From positions 1,054,001-1,118,000 of the forward strand of contig NZ_JACYFS010000001.1 in NCBI RefSeq assembly GCF_014837145.1: 64,000 nt of DNA, read 5' to 3'. This document shows, one piece after another, positions 40,317 to 49,403 of this stretch. Within the stretch, counting starts at the first letter, position 1. Every line of letters starts with the position of its first letter. The notes under the pieces are model-generated. The model had not been told where the DNA came from. It saw only the letters and a list, made by a program, of their open reading frames with translations, and made no database searches. This DNA is from Chryseobacterium caseinilyticum. GTDB lineage: Bacteria > Bacteroidota > Bacteroidia > Flavobacteriales > Weeksellaceae. A program made the position numbers and the translations under genes.

Positions 40317-40994
40317 TTAGTTTCCTCCAAATTTGAAACCAACACCTACTTGAACGAAGCTGTTTTTCACACTTTCTCCCTCAGAAGGATTTTTCACTAA
40401 ATTAGATACTCCGAGGTTGTATCTTGCATCAAAAAACAATCCGTTTTCTAAAGTGAATTCAGCTCCGACAAAAGGTGCCAAATTTAAAGTTTTTACTTGA
40501 TCTTTAATATCCTGCACTCCATTTTGAGTCATTGAAGTATCCATCCCAGTACCACTAGTAGAGCCAGAAACTGAGTATTCTCCTTCAGCAGTTGTAATAA
40601 TTCCGAAATTCATCCCTGCAGCAATAGCAAAATTTTCAGACGGGAAAAATTTTAATCCTACTGGCACCTGCACACTTCCAAATTTGTAATCTATTTTTGC
40701 ACTTGCATTTACAGTTACTCCGTTTGCGCTTCCGCTTGCAGTCTGTTCTTCTTTACCCCCTATTGGCGAGTACAAAACCTCTCCCATGATACCAAACTGA
40801 TCATTGAATTTGTATTCTACAAAACCTCCGGCATAGAATGTAGATTTGTTGGCATTAAACGTTGCCCCATCTCCATCTTTTGCTTTCAACATAGAATAAG
40901 AATATCCAGCTTTTGGACCGAATTTTATTGACTGTGCATTGGCAGCTGTAGTTCCCAAGATCGCAAATGATGCGATAAGTAATAGTTTTTTCAT
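40317..40994 (-). CDS. PorT-like outer-membrane beta-barrel protein
   Basis: A 225-residue exported protein with signal peptide (ending ANAQ, about residue 21). GPKAGYSYSMLK, FYAGGFVEYKFNDQFGIMGEVLYSPIGGK, FGSVQVPVGLKFFPSENFAIAAGMNFG and FVQVGVGFKFGGN are typical of the Bacteroidota porin-family/PorT-type barrels. Those proteins are small integral outer-membrane proteins of mostly unknown function; only PorT itself is tied to type IX secretion. Confidence 0.8.
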   Translation of the reverse strand: MKKLLLIASFAILGTTAANAQSIKFGPKAGYSYSMLKAKDGDGATFNANKSTFYAGGFVEYKFNDQFGIMGEVLYSPIGGKEEQTASGSANGVTVNASAKIDYKFGSVQVPVGLKFFPSENFAIAAGMNFGIITTAEGEYSVSGSTSGTGMDTSMTQNGVQDIKDQVKTLNLAPFVGAEFTLENGLFFDARYNLGVSNLVKNPSEGESVKNSFVQVGVGFKFGGN

Positions 40995-41076
40995 CTTTTT
41001 TAATTAATAGTTTAACATTTATTAAGACTCCAAATATATCACAATTTCAAGAACTTTCAAATATTTTCCAAAAATA

Positions 41077-42033
41077 TTACGCGTTATGCTTTTTATCTTC
41101 CTCGTTGTACGCCAAAATAATCTTTTTCACAACCGGGTGTCTCACCACGTCTTCCTCTGTAAGATGCACAAAACCAATCTCTTTCACGTCTTTCAGAATT
41201 CTCATAGCTTCACGCAGACCGGACTGTTGTTTTGGCGGCAAGTCAACCTGACTGGGATCTCCGGTGATGATGAATTTAGCATTCATACCCATCCTCGTAA
41301 GGAACATTTTCATTTGGGAACGTGTGGTGTTCTGAGCTTCATCCAGAATGACAAAGGCATCATCCAGTGTTCTCCCTCTCATAAAGGCAAGCGGTGCAAC
41401 TTCTATAACTCTCTTTTCCATGAAACCTTCCAGCTTCTCGTGTGGAATCATATCACGGAGTGCGTCATAAAGTGGCTGCATGTATGGATCAAGCTTTTCT
41501 TTCAGGTCACCAGGCAAAAATCCAAGGCTTTCGCCAGCTTCCACTGCGGGTCTCGTTAAAATAATTCTTTTAACCTCCTTATTTCTCAACGCTCTAGCCG
41601 CCAATGCAACACTGGTGTAGGTTTTACCGGTTCCTGCAGGCCCGATAGCAAAAACCATATCTTTTTTATCAGTTTCCTTTACCAGTTTTTTTAGGTTGGT
41701 GGTTTTAGCCTTAATGATTTTACCATTGACGCCTTTTACAATGATATCCTGATCGAAAACAAGTTGTTTTTCGTTCTCATCTTTTAGATTAAGAATACTT
41801 TCAAGATCTTTCAGGCCGATAGAATTATTATTGGAAATAAATTTGACGATATCGTCCAGTTTTTGTTTAAATATATCTAAAGCTTCCTGATTTCCCATGG
41901 CAAAAACAGAATGGTCTCTGCCGGTAATTTTAAGAGTAGGAAAGCTTGATTTTATCAAATTGAAATATTGGTTATTCACCCCGTAGAAGATTTTCACATC
42001 GACATCTTCCAGATCATAGGTCAGTTCAAACAT
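41077..42033 (-). CDS. PhoH family ATPase
   Basis: A 318-residue cytoplasmic P-loop protein. GPAGTGKTYTS (131-141) is Walker A and DDAFVILDEAQN Walker B; SRSQMKMFLTRMGMNAK-like and VHLTEEDVVRHPVVKKII complete the PhoH domain. Relatives join an RNase- or helicase-like role in RNA metabolism. The first 110 residues are the family's small KH-like N-terminal region. Divergent from the SAM hydrolase gene. Confidence 0.92.
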   Translation of the reverse strand: MFELTYDLEDVDVKIFYGVNNQYFNLIKSSFPTLKITGRDHSVFAMGNQEALDIFKQKLDDIVKFISNNNSIGLKDLESILNLKDENEKQLVFDQDIIVKGVNGKIIKAKTTNLKKLVKETDKKDMVFAIGPAGTGKTYTSVALAARALRNKEVKRIILTRPAVEAGESLGFLPGDLKEKLDPYMQPLYDALRDMIPHEKLEGFMEKRVIEVAPLAFMRGRTLDDAFVILDEAQNTTRSQMKMFLTRMGMNAKFIITGDPSQVDLPPKQQSGLREAMRILKDVKEIGFVHLTEEDVVRHPVVKKIILAYNEEDKKHNA

Positions 42034-42132
42034 GCAAATAGTTTATTTTATAATTTTTAAAGTTAAATTATTTTTTCTAAAATTATCCAAATACTTTTCC
42101 ACAATTTGGGCATCTGTTTTTTAATTTTTAAA

Positions 42133-42140
42133 TATCTTTG
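42133..42140 (+). promoter_or_regulatory. -7 element of the SAM hydrolase gene
   Basis: TATCTTTG, with TTG at 42106-42108 24 bases upstream, one base beyond the usual spacing. It lies upstream of ATG 42166 and excludes the longer start at 42106. Confidence 0.45.
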
Positions 42141-42165
42141 CGTTTCGCATTTCTACACTTTTCTC

Positions 42166-42993
42166 ATGTCTATTATTACGCTTACCTCAGATTTCGGAAC
42201 TTTAGATTACAGGGTTGCAGCCATCAAAGGCAGCATTCTTTCGCTGAACCGTGAAGTAAATATTACAGACATTACGCACGGCATACAGGCATTTAATCTG
42301 GTGCAGACTTCGCATATTGTAAGAAATGCCTACAAATTTTTCCCGAAAGGCAGCATTCATATTATAGCTACTGACAGCTTTTATCACAAATCAAGAAGAA
42401 ACATCCTTTATAAAGCTGATGGATCCTATTTTATCGCTGCAGACAACGGTGTTTTAAGCCTGATTTTTTTCGACATTAAACCGGAAGCGATCTACGAAAT
42501 CACCCTCAACAACAGATTTGATGATGTGGTAAGCTTTACTTCCACTGATGTTTTCGTTCCTGTAGCTGTACATTTGGCGAACGGCGGACTTCCGGAAGTA
42601 ATCGGCAGAAAAATAGATTCCGCAAAACAACTTTCATTTCCTAAGCCTGTTTATAATGAATCTGAAAAAATAATGGTCGGTGAAGTGACTTATATTGATA
42701 ATTTCGGAAATATAATCTCAAATATCAACAGAGAATTTTTTGAAACAATAGGTCGCGGACAGGAGAATTTTACCATCAAATTCAGAAATCTGAGCCTCTC
42801 TAAAATATTTTCAACACATACCGAACTGGTTTCCGACTGGGAGCGCGAAACAGAGTACCACGGGCAGTCTGCAGCTATTTTCAATGACAGTGATCTGTTG
42901 GAACTTACCATTTACAAAGGCAGTAAAAAGAACGGTGCTAAAAGTCTCTTCGGATTGAATGTGGGAGAAAAAATATTCATTCAGTTTTCATAA
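42166..42993 (+). CDS. SAM hydroxide adenosyltransferase (DUF62 type)
   Basis: A 275-residue protein of the SAM-dependent chlorinase/fluorinase/hydroxide adenosyltransferase family. MSIITLTSDFGTLDYRVAAIKG holds the N-terminal Asp, ITHGIQAFN and AADNGVLSLIF follow, and VTYIDNFGNIISNI is in the C-terminal domain. Most such bacterial enzymes hydrolyse SAM to adenosine and methionine. Start decided by the promoter; the longer frame reads into leader DNA. Confidence 0.85.
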   Translation: MSIITLTSDFGTLDYRVAAIKGSILSLNREVNITDITHGIQAFNLVQTSHIVRNAYKFFPKGSIHIIATDSFYHKSRRNILYKADGSYFIAADNGVLSLIFFDIKPEAIYEITLNNRFDDVVSFTSTDVFVPVAVHLANGGLPEVIGRKIDSAKQLSFPKPVYNESEKIMVGEVTYIDNFGNIISNINREFFETIGRGQENFTIKFRNLSLSKIFSTHTELVSDWERETEYHGQSAAIFNDSDLLELTIYKGSKKNGAKSLFGLNVGEKIFIQFS

Positions 42994-43028
42994 AATTATA
43001 CATTTCGTAAAAAAACCGATTTTTTTTA

Positions 43029-43036
43029 TATATTTG
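43029..43036 (+). promoter_or_regulatory. -7 element of the E2 gene
   Basis: TATATTTG, 20 bases before the ATG at 43057. Confidence 0.45.
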
Positions 43037-43056
43037 TCAAAATCTAAAATTTAAAA

Positions 43057-44379
43057 ATGGCAGAATACAAATTATTGCTTCCGTCGATGGGTGAAGGCGT
43101 TATGGAAGCTACAGTGATCACTTGGTTATTCAATGAAGGTGATCAGGTAAAGGAAGATGATTCGGTAGTAGAAATTGCAACAGATAAGGTAGATTCAGAC
43201 GTTCCGACACCAGTTTCGGGGAAAATTGTAAAAATCCTGAAGCAGAAAGACGAAGTTGCAAAAGTAGGTGAAGCCATCGCTATTTTAGAAATTGAAGGAG
43301 AAGGCGGAAGTACCGCTTCTGAAGAAGCAAAAACCGAAACTCCTACTCCGGATGCAGAAACCATCAAAGCAATTGAAGAGCCGTTGAATCCTACAGCTAC
43401 TTCTCACGTAGAATTCTCGGGAGATCTTTATCTTTCTCCGCTTGTAAAATCTATTGCTCAGGAAGAAAACATTTCTGAATCTGAACTGAAAACCATCAAA
43501 GGTAGCGGTCTGGAAGGAAGAATTACCAAAGAAGATATTTTAGCGCACGTTGCCAACAGAGGAAATCAGCCTGCTCAACAGGCAGCTCCACAACAGGCTG
43601 CTCCGGTTCAAGCTACATCTACCCCACCGGCAGCAACTTCAGCTCCGGCTTCAACAATTTCTGTGGGTGCAGGTGATGAAATCATTCCTATGGACAGAAT
43701 GAGAAAGATCATCGCTGAAAACATGGTAAAAGCAAAACAGATTGCTCCTCACGTAACTTCTTTCATCGAAACCGACGTGACCAACGTTGTAAAATGGAGA
43801 GCGAAAAACAAAGATATGTTCGAGAAACGTGAAGGTGAAAAACTGACGTTCATGCCGATCTTCGTAAAAGCAATTGTAAAAGCGATTCAGGATTTCCCAA
43901 TGATCAATGTTTCCATCAATGGTGACAACATTATCAAAAAGAAAAATATCAATATCGGTATGGCAACTGCTTTACCAGACGGAAATCTGATTGTTCCTGT
44001 CATCAAAAATGCAGATCAGTTATCGCTTTCAGGTTTGGCAAAAGCCATCAATGATTTGGCTTACAGAGCAAGAAATAAAAAATTAAGACCGGAAGATACT
44101 CAGGGTGCAACATATACGATTTCTAACGTAGGAAGCTTTGGAAATTTAATGGGAACACCTATTATTCCTCAGCCTCAGGTGGCGATTATGGCGATTGGAG
44201 CAATCGTTAAAAAACCTGCAGTTCTTGAAACTAAGGATGGTGATGTAATCGCAATCCGTCAGTTGATGTTCATGTCTCACTCTTACGATCACAGAGTGGT
44301 AGACGGTTCTTTGGGTGGAATGATGTTGAAGCACGTTCACGATTATCTTCAGAACTGGGATCTAAACACGGAAATATAA
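43057..44379 (+). CDS. 2-oxoacid dehydrogenase E2 (branched-chain type)
   Basis: A 440-residue dihydrolipoamide acyltransferase. The lipoyl domain covers 1-80 with lipoylated Lys44 in ATDKVDSDVP, the peripheral-subunit-binding domain about 125-165 (LSPLVKSIAQEENISESEL, GLEGRITKEDILAHV), an Ala/Pro/Gln linker about 165-205, and the catalytic domain to the end with HSYDHRVVDGSLGG containing the catalytic His. The sequence resembles branched-chain alpha-keto acid E2 more than pyruvate E2, but the specificity is not certain. E1 and E3 are not adjacent. Confidence 0.85.
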   Translation: MAEYKLLLPSMGEGVMEATVITWLFNEGDQVKEDDSVVEIATDKVDSDVPTPVSGKIVKILKQKDEVAKVGEAIAILEIEGEGGSTASEEAKTETPTPDAETIKAIEEPLNPTATSHVEFSGDLYLSPLVKSIAQEENISESELKTIKGSGLEGRITKEDILAHVANRGNQPAQQAAPQQAAPVQATSTPPAATSAPASTISVGAGDEIIPMDRMRKIIAENMVKAKQIAPHVTSFIETDVTNVVKWRAKNKDMFEKREGEKLTFMPIFVKAIVKAIQDFPMINVSINGDNIIKKKNINIGMATALPDGNLIVPVIKNADQLSLSGLAKAINDLAYRARNKKLRPEDTQGATYTISNVGSFGNLMGTPIIPQPQVAIMAIGAIVKKPAVLETKDGDVIAIRQLMFMSHSYDHRVVDGSLGGMMLKHVHDYLQNWDLNTEI

Positions 44380-44406
44380 GTAATGAGTAATTGGTAATGA
44401 GTAATT
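44380..44406. repeat. GTAATGAGTAATT word repeat after the E2 gene
   Basis: ATGAGTAATTGGTAATGAGT (44383-44402) is exactly repeated, inverted, at 59123-59142. It starts at the first base after the E2 stop codon. Confidence 0.65.
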
Positions 44407-44429
44407 CGCTCAGCACCGATTTCAGATAC

Positions 44430-44463
44430 AAAACCTTCAGAATTTTTCCGGAGGTTTTTTTTA
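44430..44463 (+). terminator. terminator of the E2 gene
   Basis: AACCTTC pairs with GGAGGTT region around AGAATTTTTCC, followed by eight T residues; on the other strand it can end the 44464 gene. Confidence 0.65.
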
Positions 44464-45396
44464 TTATTCTGATTTTATTTGTGAATTTAAGTCATACTTT
44501 ATCTCCGTATTTAGTTTGAATCGTTTATTCTCATCAATCAGATAAATACTTTTTAGACTATCATTTTTATCAATATCAATTACCATATCAAATTTATTTT
44601 TTTTGCTTGATTTTAAGATTTCATATAACTGATCCGGATCAAGATTGATTCTCATTTCTAAAATTCGATCATAAGCATAATCTACTGTTTCTTTTTTCGC
44701 TATATTCTTTTTGTGTAATGTAAGATTTAATTCATCCATCAGATTTGCTTCCAAAAGTTTACTTTTGTTTAAAAGATTTCCATTCACTAGTGAATCAGCA
44801 TAATCATTTTTACGTCGGGAAAAATTATAGAAAGATACCGGTTCAGACGAAAGACCGGAAAATTCGGAATCACTTTTCAAATTTAAATAAGGAATTATTT
44901 TCTTATCACTACGGGCAAAAAACACCATTTTTTCTCTGGTGAAATAATTATTAAACCATGGTTTTAACACTTCTTTAGCTTTGAAATTTTGTATAATTTT
45001 TTCATTCATAATAAGCTGAAACATATTATGTTTTCCAAATTTTATTTCAATATTATTATCTTCACTTATGTTTTGTAGAAGAACCTCTGAAGGTAGATAA
45101 CCATTAAATTCATAAAATTTATCATCTACATAATTAAACCATAGCAAATACAATTTTTCAGGAACAAATTCTTTTTTAATCGATTCATTATGTTGTATAT
45201 CTGAAATAGATACAGAATCTTCTTTAATATAAAATCGATTCTCAAGTTTTGCAATTATAATATTATCACTTTGATTTAAACTTAGATCATAATCGAATTT
45301 TGAAATACGATTATAAGAAATCTCATTATAAATCATTCCTATAATCAGTCCAAAAGTGAAAAATGTTAATATACTGTTCCAAATTTTATTAACCAT
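44464..45396 (-). CDS. membrane-anchored protein, unknown
   Basis: A 310-residue protein with one N-terminal membrane helix (ILTFFTFGLIIGMIYNEISY, about 8-27) and a charged, mostly extracytoplasmic remainder without recognised domain. No lipobox. The gene overlaps the 106-residue gene before it by 8 bases, so the two are translationally coupled and may form a complex. AT-rich composition. Nothing in the context points to a function. Confidence 0.6.
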   Translation of the reverse strand: MVNKIWNSILTFFTFGLIIGMIYNEISYNRISKFDYDLSLNQSDNIIIAKLENRFYIKEDSVSISDIQHNESIKKEFVPEKLYLLWFNYVDDKFYEFNGYLPSEVLLQNISEDNNIEIKFGKHNMFQLIMNEKIIQNFKAKEVLKPWFNNYFTREKMVFFARSDKKIIPYLNLKSDSEFSGLSSEPVSFYNFSRRKNDYADSLVNGNLLNKSKLLEANLMDELNLTLHKKNIAKKETVDYAYDRILEMRINLDPDQLYEILKSSKKNKFDMVIDIDKNDSLKSIYLIDENKRFKLNTEIKYDLNSQIKSE

Positions 45397-45709
45397 TGTT
45401 AAAAGCTTTAGCCATTCCTTTCAGCCACAATACAAAGAAAGTTAAGACGATCAAAAATATTATAAGAAAAATTAAAAATATTACATAAATAATTCTGACA
45501 ATTTTATTGTCGGTAATCAGAACAGTCGTAAAAACCAAAGAAATGTTTGCTATAAGAAGAAACTTATAATCCTGAAAAGAAAGATCATCAAATAGTATAG
45601 AACGCTGTAAGAAGAATAAATGCGAGAATATAAAAACCATGGGAACCAGTATAGTGGTTGCAGATGTTTTTTGCAAAATTCCAAAAATCTTCTTATTGAT
45701 TTCAGACAT
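45389..45709 (-). CDS. small three-helix membrane protein, unknown
   Basis: A 106-residue protein with about three membrane helices (16-33, 45-65, 70-96) and short polar ends. I recognise no family. Coupled to the downstream 310-residue gene by an 8-base overlap; together they look like a two-gene unit. Confidence 0.55.
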   Translation of the reverse strand: MSEINKKIFGILQKTSATTILVPMVFIFSHLFFLQRSILFDDLSFQDYKFLLIANISLVFTTVLITDNKIVRIIYVIFLIFLIIFLIVLTFFVLWLKGMAKAFNNG

Positions 45710-45827
45710 TTAAATAAAATTTTAAAATAGAAAACAAACATAAATAAAAAGCTGGATTAAACTTCATAATGATTTAAATTTTACTAAAAATTTAAGAAGT
45801 AGATTTTCTTTTTCATAATTTTTGACA

Positions 45828-45835
45828 TAAATTTG
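45828..45835 (+). promoter_or_regulatory. -7 element of the CLC gene
   Basis: TAAATTTG ends 4 bases before the ATG at 45840, which would give a leaderless mRNA; no TTG at the expected -33 distance. Confidence 0.3.
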
Positions 45836-45839
45836 AAGT

Positions 45840-47204
45840 ATGCGTAAAATTTTCATTTATCTCCGCAGAAGCCTCAAAAAATCCTTTGACAACATCCGAA
45901 ACGAACAACTGAAAAATAATCTTCTTCAGGCAATTCCGTTTTGGATAGGCTCGGTGATTACAGGTTTTTTTGCCGTGATGTATGCGAAAATATTTGCGTG
46001 GGGTGAAAATCTGCTGCATTTTATTCTCAACTGGCACGACTGGATGATTTTCCTCATCGCTCCGGTTGGTTTTGTGCTTTCGTGGTGGCTGGTAAAAGAA
46101 TTTGCTCCCAATGCCAAAGGAAGTGGAATTCCGCAGGTGATGGCCGCTGTAGAACTGGCGAATCCGAAAGAGCATAAAAAAATACGAAGTCTTTTAAGTC
46201 TGAAAATTATTGTATTTAAAATTATCTCATCTGTCGTTTTGGTGATTGGAGGTGGTGCTGTAGGGCGTGAAGGTCCGACAATTCAGATTTCAGGGTCTGT
46301 CTTCAGGAAAGTAAACGAATATCTTCCGGAATGGTGGCCGAAAATTTCCAAGAAAAACATGATCATGACCGGAGCTGCAGCCGGACTGGCAGCGGCTTTT
46401 AATACACCTCTCGGCGGAATTGTATTTGCTGTTGAGGAACTTTCAAAAACACATATTAATTACTTTAAAACTGCTCTTTTTACGGCTGTTATTATAGCAG
46501 GTTTAACAGCGCAGACTTTGGCGGGTTCTTATTTATATTTAGGGTATCCCAAAACCGGTGATGTTTCATTGATGGTGATGTTTCCGATCATTTTAGTGGC
46601 TGGAACTGCAGGAATTCTGGCAAGTCAGCTTTCTGTCATCATGCTGAAAATGAGTGACTGGAAAAAAAGAAAACTCAAAACCGACAGAGCTAATGTGTTA
46701 TTTCTTGTTGGCTGTGCTTTACTGATTGCCTGCATCTCATTTTTCATCAGCCGTGAGATTTTAGGTTCGGGTAAAGAAATCATGGAACGCGTACTTTTCA
46801 CAAAAGATAAACACGAAGACTGGTACGTTCCCATCCTGAGAATGCTGGGTCCTGCCCTTTCTTTCACCTCGGGTGGCGCAGGCGGAATTTTTGCTCCGGC
46901 TTTAACAGCTGGTGCAAGTATCGGATCCGTGATTTCTGGTGTTATTCATTTAACTCCAAATGAAACCAACGTTGTCATTCTTGCCGGAATGGTTGCTTTT
47001 CTTACAGGAATTACAAGAGCTCCGTTTACCTCTGCTATTATTGTTCTGGAAATGACCGACAGACATTCTTTGATTTTCCACTTGATGCTTGCGGGAATGA
47101 TTTCTTCCCTGTTCTCAATTTTGGTAAGCAGACATTCTTTATATGATGTTTTGAAAATGAATTTCCTGCATGAAATAAGAAGCGAAGATAAAAAGCAGGA
47201 TTAA
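45840..47204 (+). CDS. CLC family chloride channel/transporter
   Basis: A 454-residue membrane protein of the CLC family with about 10-12 helices. The anion-binding sequences are present: GSGIPQVMAA, VGREGPTIQISG with the gating Glu, and SGGAGGIFAPALTAGASIG. Members with these motifs act as chloride/proton antiporters or channels; a CBS tail is absent. Its stop codon overlaps the convergent 47201-47794 gene by four bases. Confidence 0.9.
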   Translation: MRKIFIYLRRSLKKSFDNIRNEQLKNNLLQAIPFWIGSVITGFFAVMYAKIFAWGENLLHFILNWHDWMIFLIAPVGFVLSWWLVKEFAPNAKGSGIPQVMAAVELANPKEHKKIRSLLSLKIIVFKIISSVVLVIGGGAVGREGPTIQISGSVFRKVNEYLPEWWPKISKKNMIMTGAAAGLAAAFNTPLGGIVFAVEELSKTHINYFKTALFTAVIIAGLTAQTLAGSYLYLGYPKTGDVSLMVMFPIILVAGTAGILASQLSVIMLKMSDWKKRKLKTDRANVLFLVGCALLIACISFFISREILGSGKEIMERVLFTKDKHEDWYVPILRMLGPALSFTSGGAGGIFAPALTAGASIGSVISGVIHLTPNETNVVILAGMVAFLTGITRAPFTSAIIVLEMTDRHSLIFHLMLAGMISSLFSILVSRHSLYDVLKMNFLHEIRSEDKKQD

Positions 47205-47794
47205 TCTTTTTTTAGAATAATCTGCAGATCTTTCATAGCAACCAATACATCTTCCGCGGCCTGCCAGTCTGTGAATTTAATAACGAGTTTATCTACTTCT
47301 GAAGAAGATTTTTTAAATTTTTTGGTTACAATATTTAAATAAAAGACATCTTTTCGCGGAGAAAGTTCATGGAATTTTATCACGTTTTCAAAATCCCAGA
47401 AATCTCCTTCATCAACTGTTTTTCCTTTTTTGTTTACTGAGTTTATTTTTAAATTGTTGCCATCAAACTCAGCCTTTAGTTTTTGAAAATTATTGTAACG
47501 GTCAATTCCGAATTCATTAATTTTAGATACAATCAAAGCTTTCGCTTCATCGGCATTTGAAAATTTACCTAAAACATCGGATTTATCATTGCTGTAGACA
47601 ATTTTATAGATATCTGATTTATCAATCGAATGCACGGGGCCATCAGGATTATCGCTCTTTTTGTAGGACACTTTCCATTTTGCAATCTCAATGATCTTGA
47701 CTCCGATCTCATTCCCGTTTTTTTTGATGATTTTTTCCTGTGCAAAAGTGAATGTTGGTGAAAGAGTTAAACTGAAGAGTAATAAAATTTTCAT
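47201..47794 (-). CDS. secreted protein, unknown
   Basis: A 197-residue protein with a short signal peptide (MKILLLFSLTLSPTFTFAQ). The mature part starts with KIIKKNGNEIGVKIIEIAKWKVSYKKSDNPDGP, a short beta-hairpin type motif common in Bacteroidota secreted proteins of unknown role. The remainder is charged. The gene converges with the CLC gene and overlaps it by four bases. Confidence 0.7.
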   Translation of the reverse strand: MKILLLFSLTLSPTFTFAQEKIIKKNGNEIGVKIIEIAKWKVSYKKSDNPDGPVHSIDKSDIYKIVYSNDKSDVLGKFSNADEAKALIVSKINEFGIDRYNNFQKLKAEFDGNNLKINSVNKKGKTVDEGDFWDFENVIKFHELSPRKDVFYLNIVTKKFKKSSSEVDKLVIKFTDWQAAEDVLVAMKDLQIILKKD

Positions 47795-47850
47795 TAGTTT
47801 TAGTTTTAATAATCACGAAAATACAAAAAACTGCAATTGAAAGGATAATA

Positions 47851-47882
47851 TTTGCCTAACTGATAAATAATTTATATTTTTG
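47851..47882 (+). promoter_or_regulatory. consensus promoter of the rpsF operon
   Basis: TTTG (47851-47854), 20 bases, TATTTTTG (47875-47882) matches TTG-N17-23-TAnnTTTG. It gives a leader of about 30 bases before rpsF. Confidence 0.7.
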
Positions 47883-47916
47883 CACCTCGAAATAATTAAC
47901 AAATTCATTTAACATT

Positions 47917-48258
47917 ATGAACAATTACGAAACTGTTTTCATTTTAACTCCCGTTCTATCTGAGTCTCAGGTGGAGGAAGCAGTGAACAAGTATGTAGAT
48001 CTTTTGAAAGAAAAGAACTGTGAAATTGTCACTAGAGAAAATTGGGGATTAAAAAAATTAGCTTATCCGATTCAACTGAAGAAAAACGGATTCTACACTT
48101 TAATCGAATTTAAAGGTGAAGGTTCTGTAGTAGCTGATCTTGAATTGGCATTTAAGCGTGACGAGAGAGTAATCCGTTACCTTACTACTAAATTAGACAA
48201 GCACGCTGTAGAGTACGCTGTTACAAGAAGAGCAAAAGTAAAAGCAGCTAAAGCTTAA
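47917..48258 (+). CDS. rpsF: 30S ribosomal protein S6
   Basis: A 113-residue S6 with [14 protein letters not shown] and [24 protein letters not shown], the conserved beta-alpha-beta core. It heterodimerises with S18 on the small subunit. First gene of rpsF-rpsR-rplI with a consensus promoter upstream; ssb is not between them. Confidence 0.97.
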   Translation: MNNYETVFILTPVLSESQVEEAVNKYVDLLKEKNCEIVTRENWGLKKLAYPIQLKKNGFYTLIEFKGEGSVVADLELAFKRDERVIRYLTTKLDKHAVEYAVTRRAKVKAAKA

Positions 48259-48290
48259 TCATTAACCCAATTATTTAAAAAAGACAAGAC

Positions 48291-48593
48291 ATGGCAATAG
48301 ACGATATGGCTAAACAAGCCTCAGCTGGTGGAGAATCTGAAGTAAAATTCCTTACACCACTTGATATCAATACTAAAACTGATAAAAAGTACTGTAGATT
48401 CAAAAAATTCGGAATTAAGCACGTTGATTACAAAGATGCTGATTTCTTATTACAGTTCGTAAACGAACAAGGTAAAATCTTACCAAGAAGATATACAGGT
48501 ACTTCTTTGAAATACCAGAGAAAAGTTTCTTCTGCTATCAAAAGAGCAAGACACTTATCTTTACTACCTTACGTAGCTGACTTATTAAAATAA
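48291..48593 (+). CDS. rpsR: 30S ribosomal protein S18
   Basis: A 100-residue S18 with an about 25-residue N-terminal extension. [22 protein letters not shown] and [28 protein letters not shown] are characteristic. It pairs with S6 in the platform and lies 32 bases downstream of rpsF. Confidence 0.97.
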   Translation: MAIDDMAKQASAGGESEVKFLTPLDINTKTDKKYCRFKKFGIKHVDYKDADFLLQFVNEQGKILPRRYTGTSLKYQRKVSSAIKRARHLSLLPYVADLLK

Positions 48594-48727
48594 GACAAAA
48601 AAATTGCAATTAGCCATCAGCCCCGTGCTTTTGGCTTTTGTTGCTGAATTAATTTATAAATTCTAACGAAGTATAGAGAAATATGGAACATAAAGTTCTG
48701 CTCTAAACTCTAAAACGGACAACAACA

Positions 48728-49246
48728 ATGGAAATTATCCTTAAAAAAGACGTAGAAAACTTAGGTCTTGAATTCGATACAGTAAATGTAAAACCAGGTT
48801 ACGCAAGAAACTTCCTTTTACCTCAGGGTATCGCTCTTTTGGCTACGCCTAAAAACAAAGCTGCTTTGGAAGCTACTTTGGAATCTAGAAAAGAAGAAGA
48901 AGCTAAATTGATCGCTACTGCAAACGGTGTTGTAGATCAGTTGAAGAAAACTTCTGTTACAATCCCTGCAAAAGTAGGTTCTGGTGACAAATTATTCGGA
49001 TCTATCAACAATGCAGATCTTGCTGCCGCCCTTGCTAAAGCAGGTGTACAGGTAGACAAGAAATACATCAAGATTCCTGGTAACACAATCAAGAGAACTG
49101 GTAAAGTAACTGCTAACATCAGACTACACAGAAACGTTGAATACAACTTCGAATTTGATATCGTATCAGACGCTCCGGTAGAAGCTCCTAAACCAGCTGC
49201 TCCTAAAGCTAAAGTTGAAGAAACTCCTTCTTCAGAAGAAGCATAA
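48728..49246 (+). CDS. rplI: 50S ribosomal protein L9
   Basis: A 172-residue L9: MEIILKKDVENLGLEFDTVNVKPGYARNFLLPQGIA is the N-terminal rRNA-binding domain, followed by the long helix and a C-terminal domain. It carries about 20 extra Pro/Glu/Ala-rich residues at the end. The 134-base gap after rpsR has no gene. Confidence 0.96.
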   Translation: MEIILKKDVENLGLEFDTVNVKPGYARNFLLPQGIALLATPKNKAALEATLESRKEEEAKLIATANGVVDQLKKTSVTIPAKVGSGDKLFGSINNADLAAALAKAGVQVDKKYIKIPGNTIKRTGKVTANIRLHRNVEYNFEFDIVSDAPVEAPKPAAPKAKVEETPSSEEA

Positions 49247-49270
49247 GCTCAAAGAGATTTTCTCAAATAT

Positions 49271-49304
49271 ACAAAACCACTTCGAAAGAGGTGGTTTTTT
49301 TGTG
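49271..49304 (+). terminator. terminator of the ribosomal operon
   Basis: AAACCAC and GTGGTTT pair around TTCGAAAGAG, followed by seven T residues, about 30 bases after rplI. Confidence 0.8.
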
Positions 49305-49373
49305 GATAACGGTTATTTAGATCATTCAGTTTAATGAGATGGTGAAAATAAAACATTAAATTGAGTACAAATA

Positions 49374-49400
49374 AAAAACCGGAAATGTATTCCGGTTTTG
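49374..49400 (-). terminator. terminator of the thioredoxin-like gene
   Basis: AAAACCGGAA and TTCCGGTTTT form a perfect 10-bp stem with T-run on the minus strand. Confidence 0.78.
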
Positions 49401-49403
49401 CGT

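Noticed and set aside
47883..47916. S6:S18 autoregulatory leader structure
   Set aside because: The 30-base leader is too short and has no visible stem.
49301..49309. Perfect DnaA box after the rplI terminator
   Set aside because: It stands alone; one or two chance matches are expected in 64 kb.
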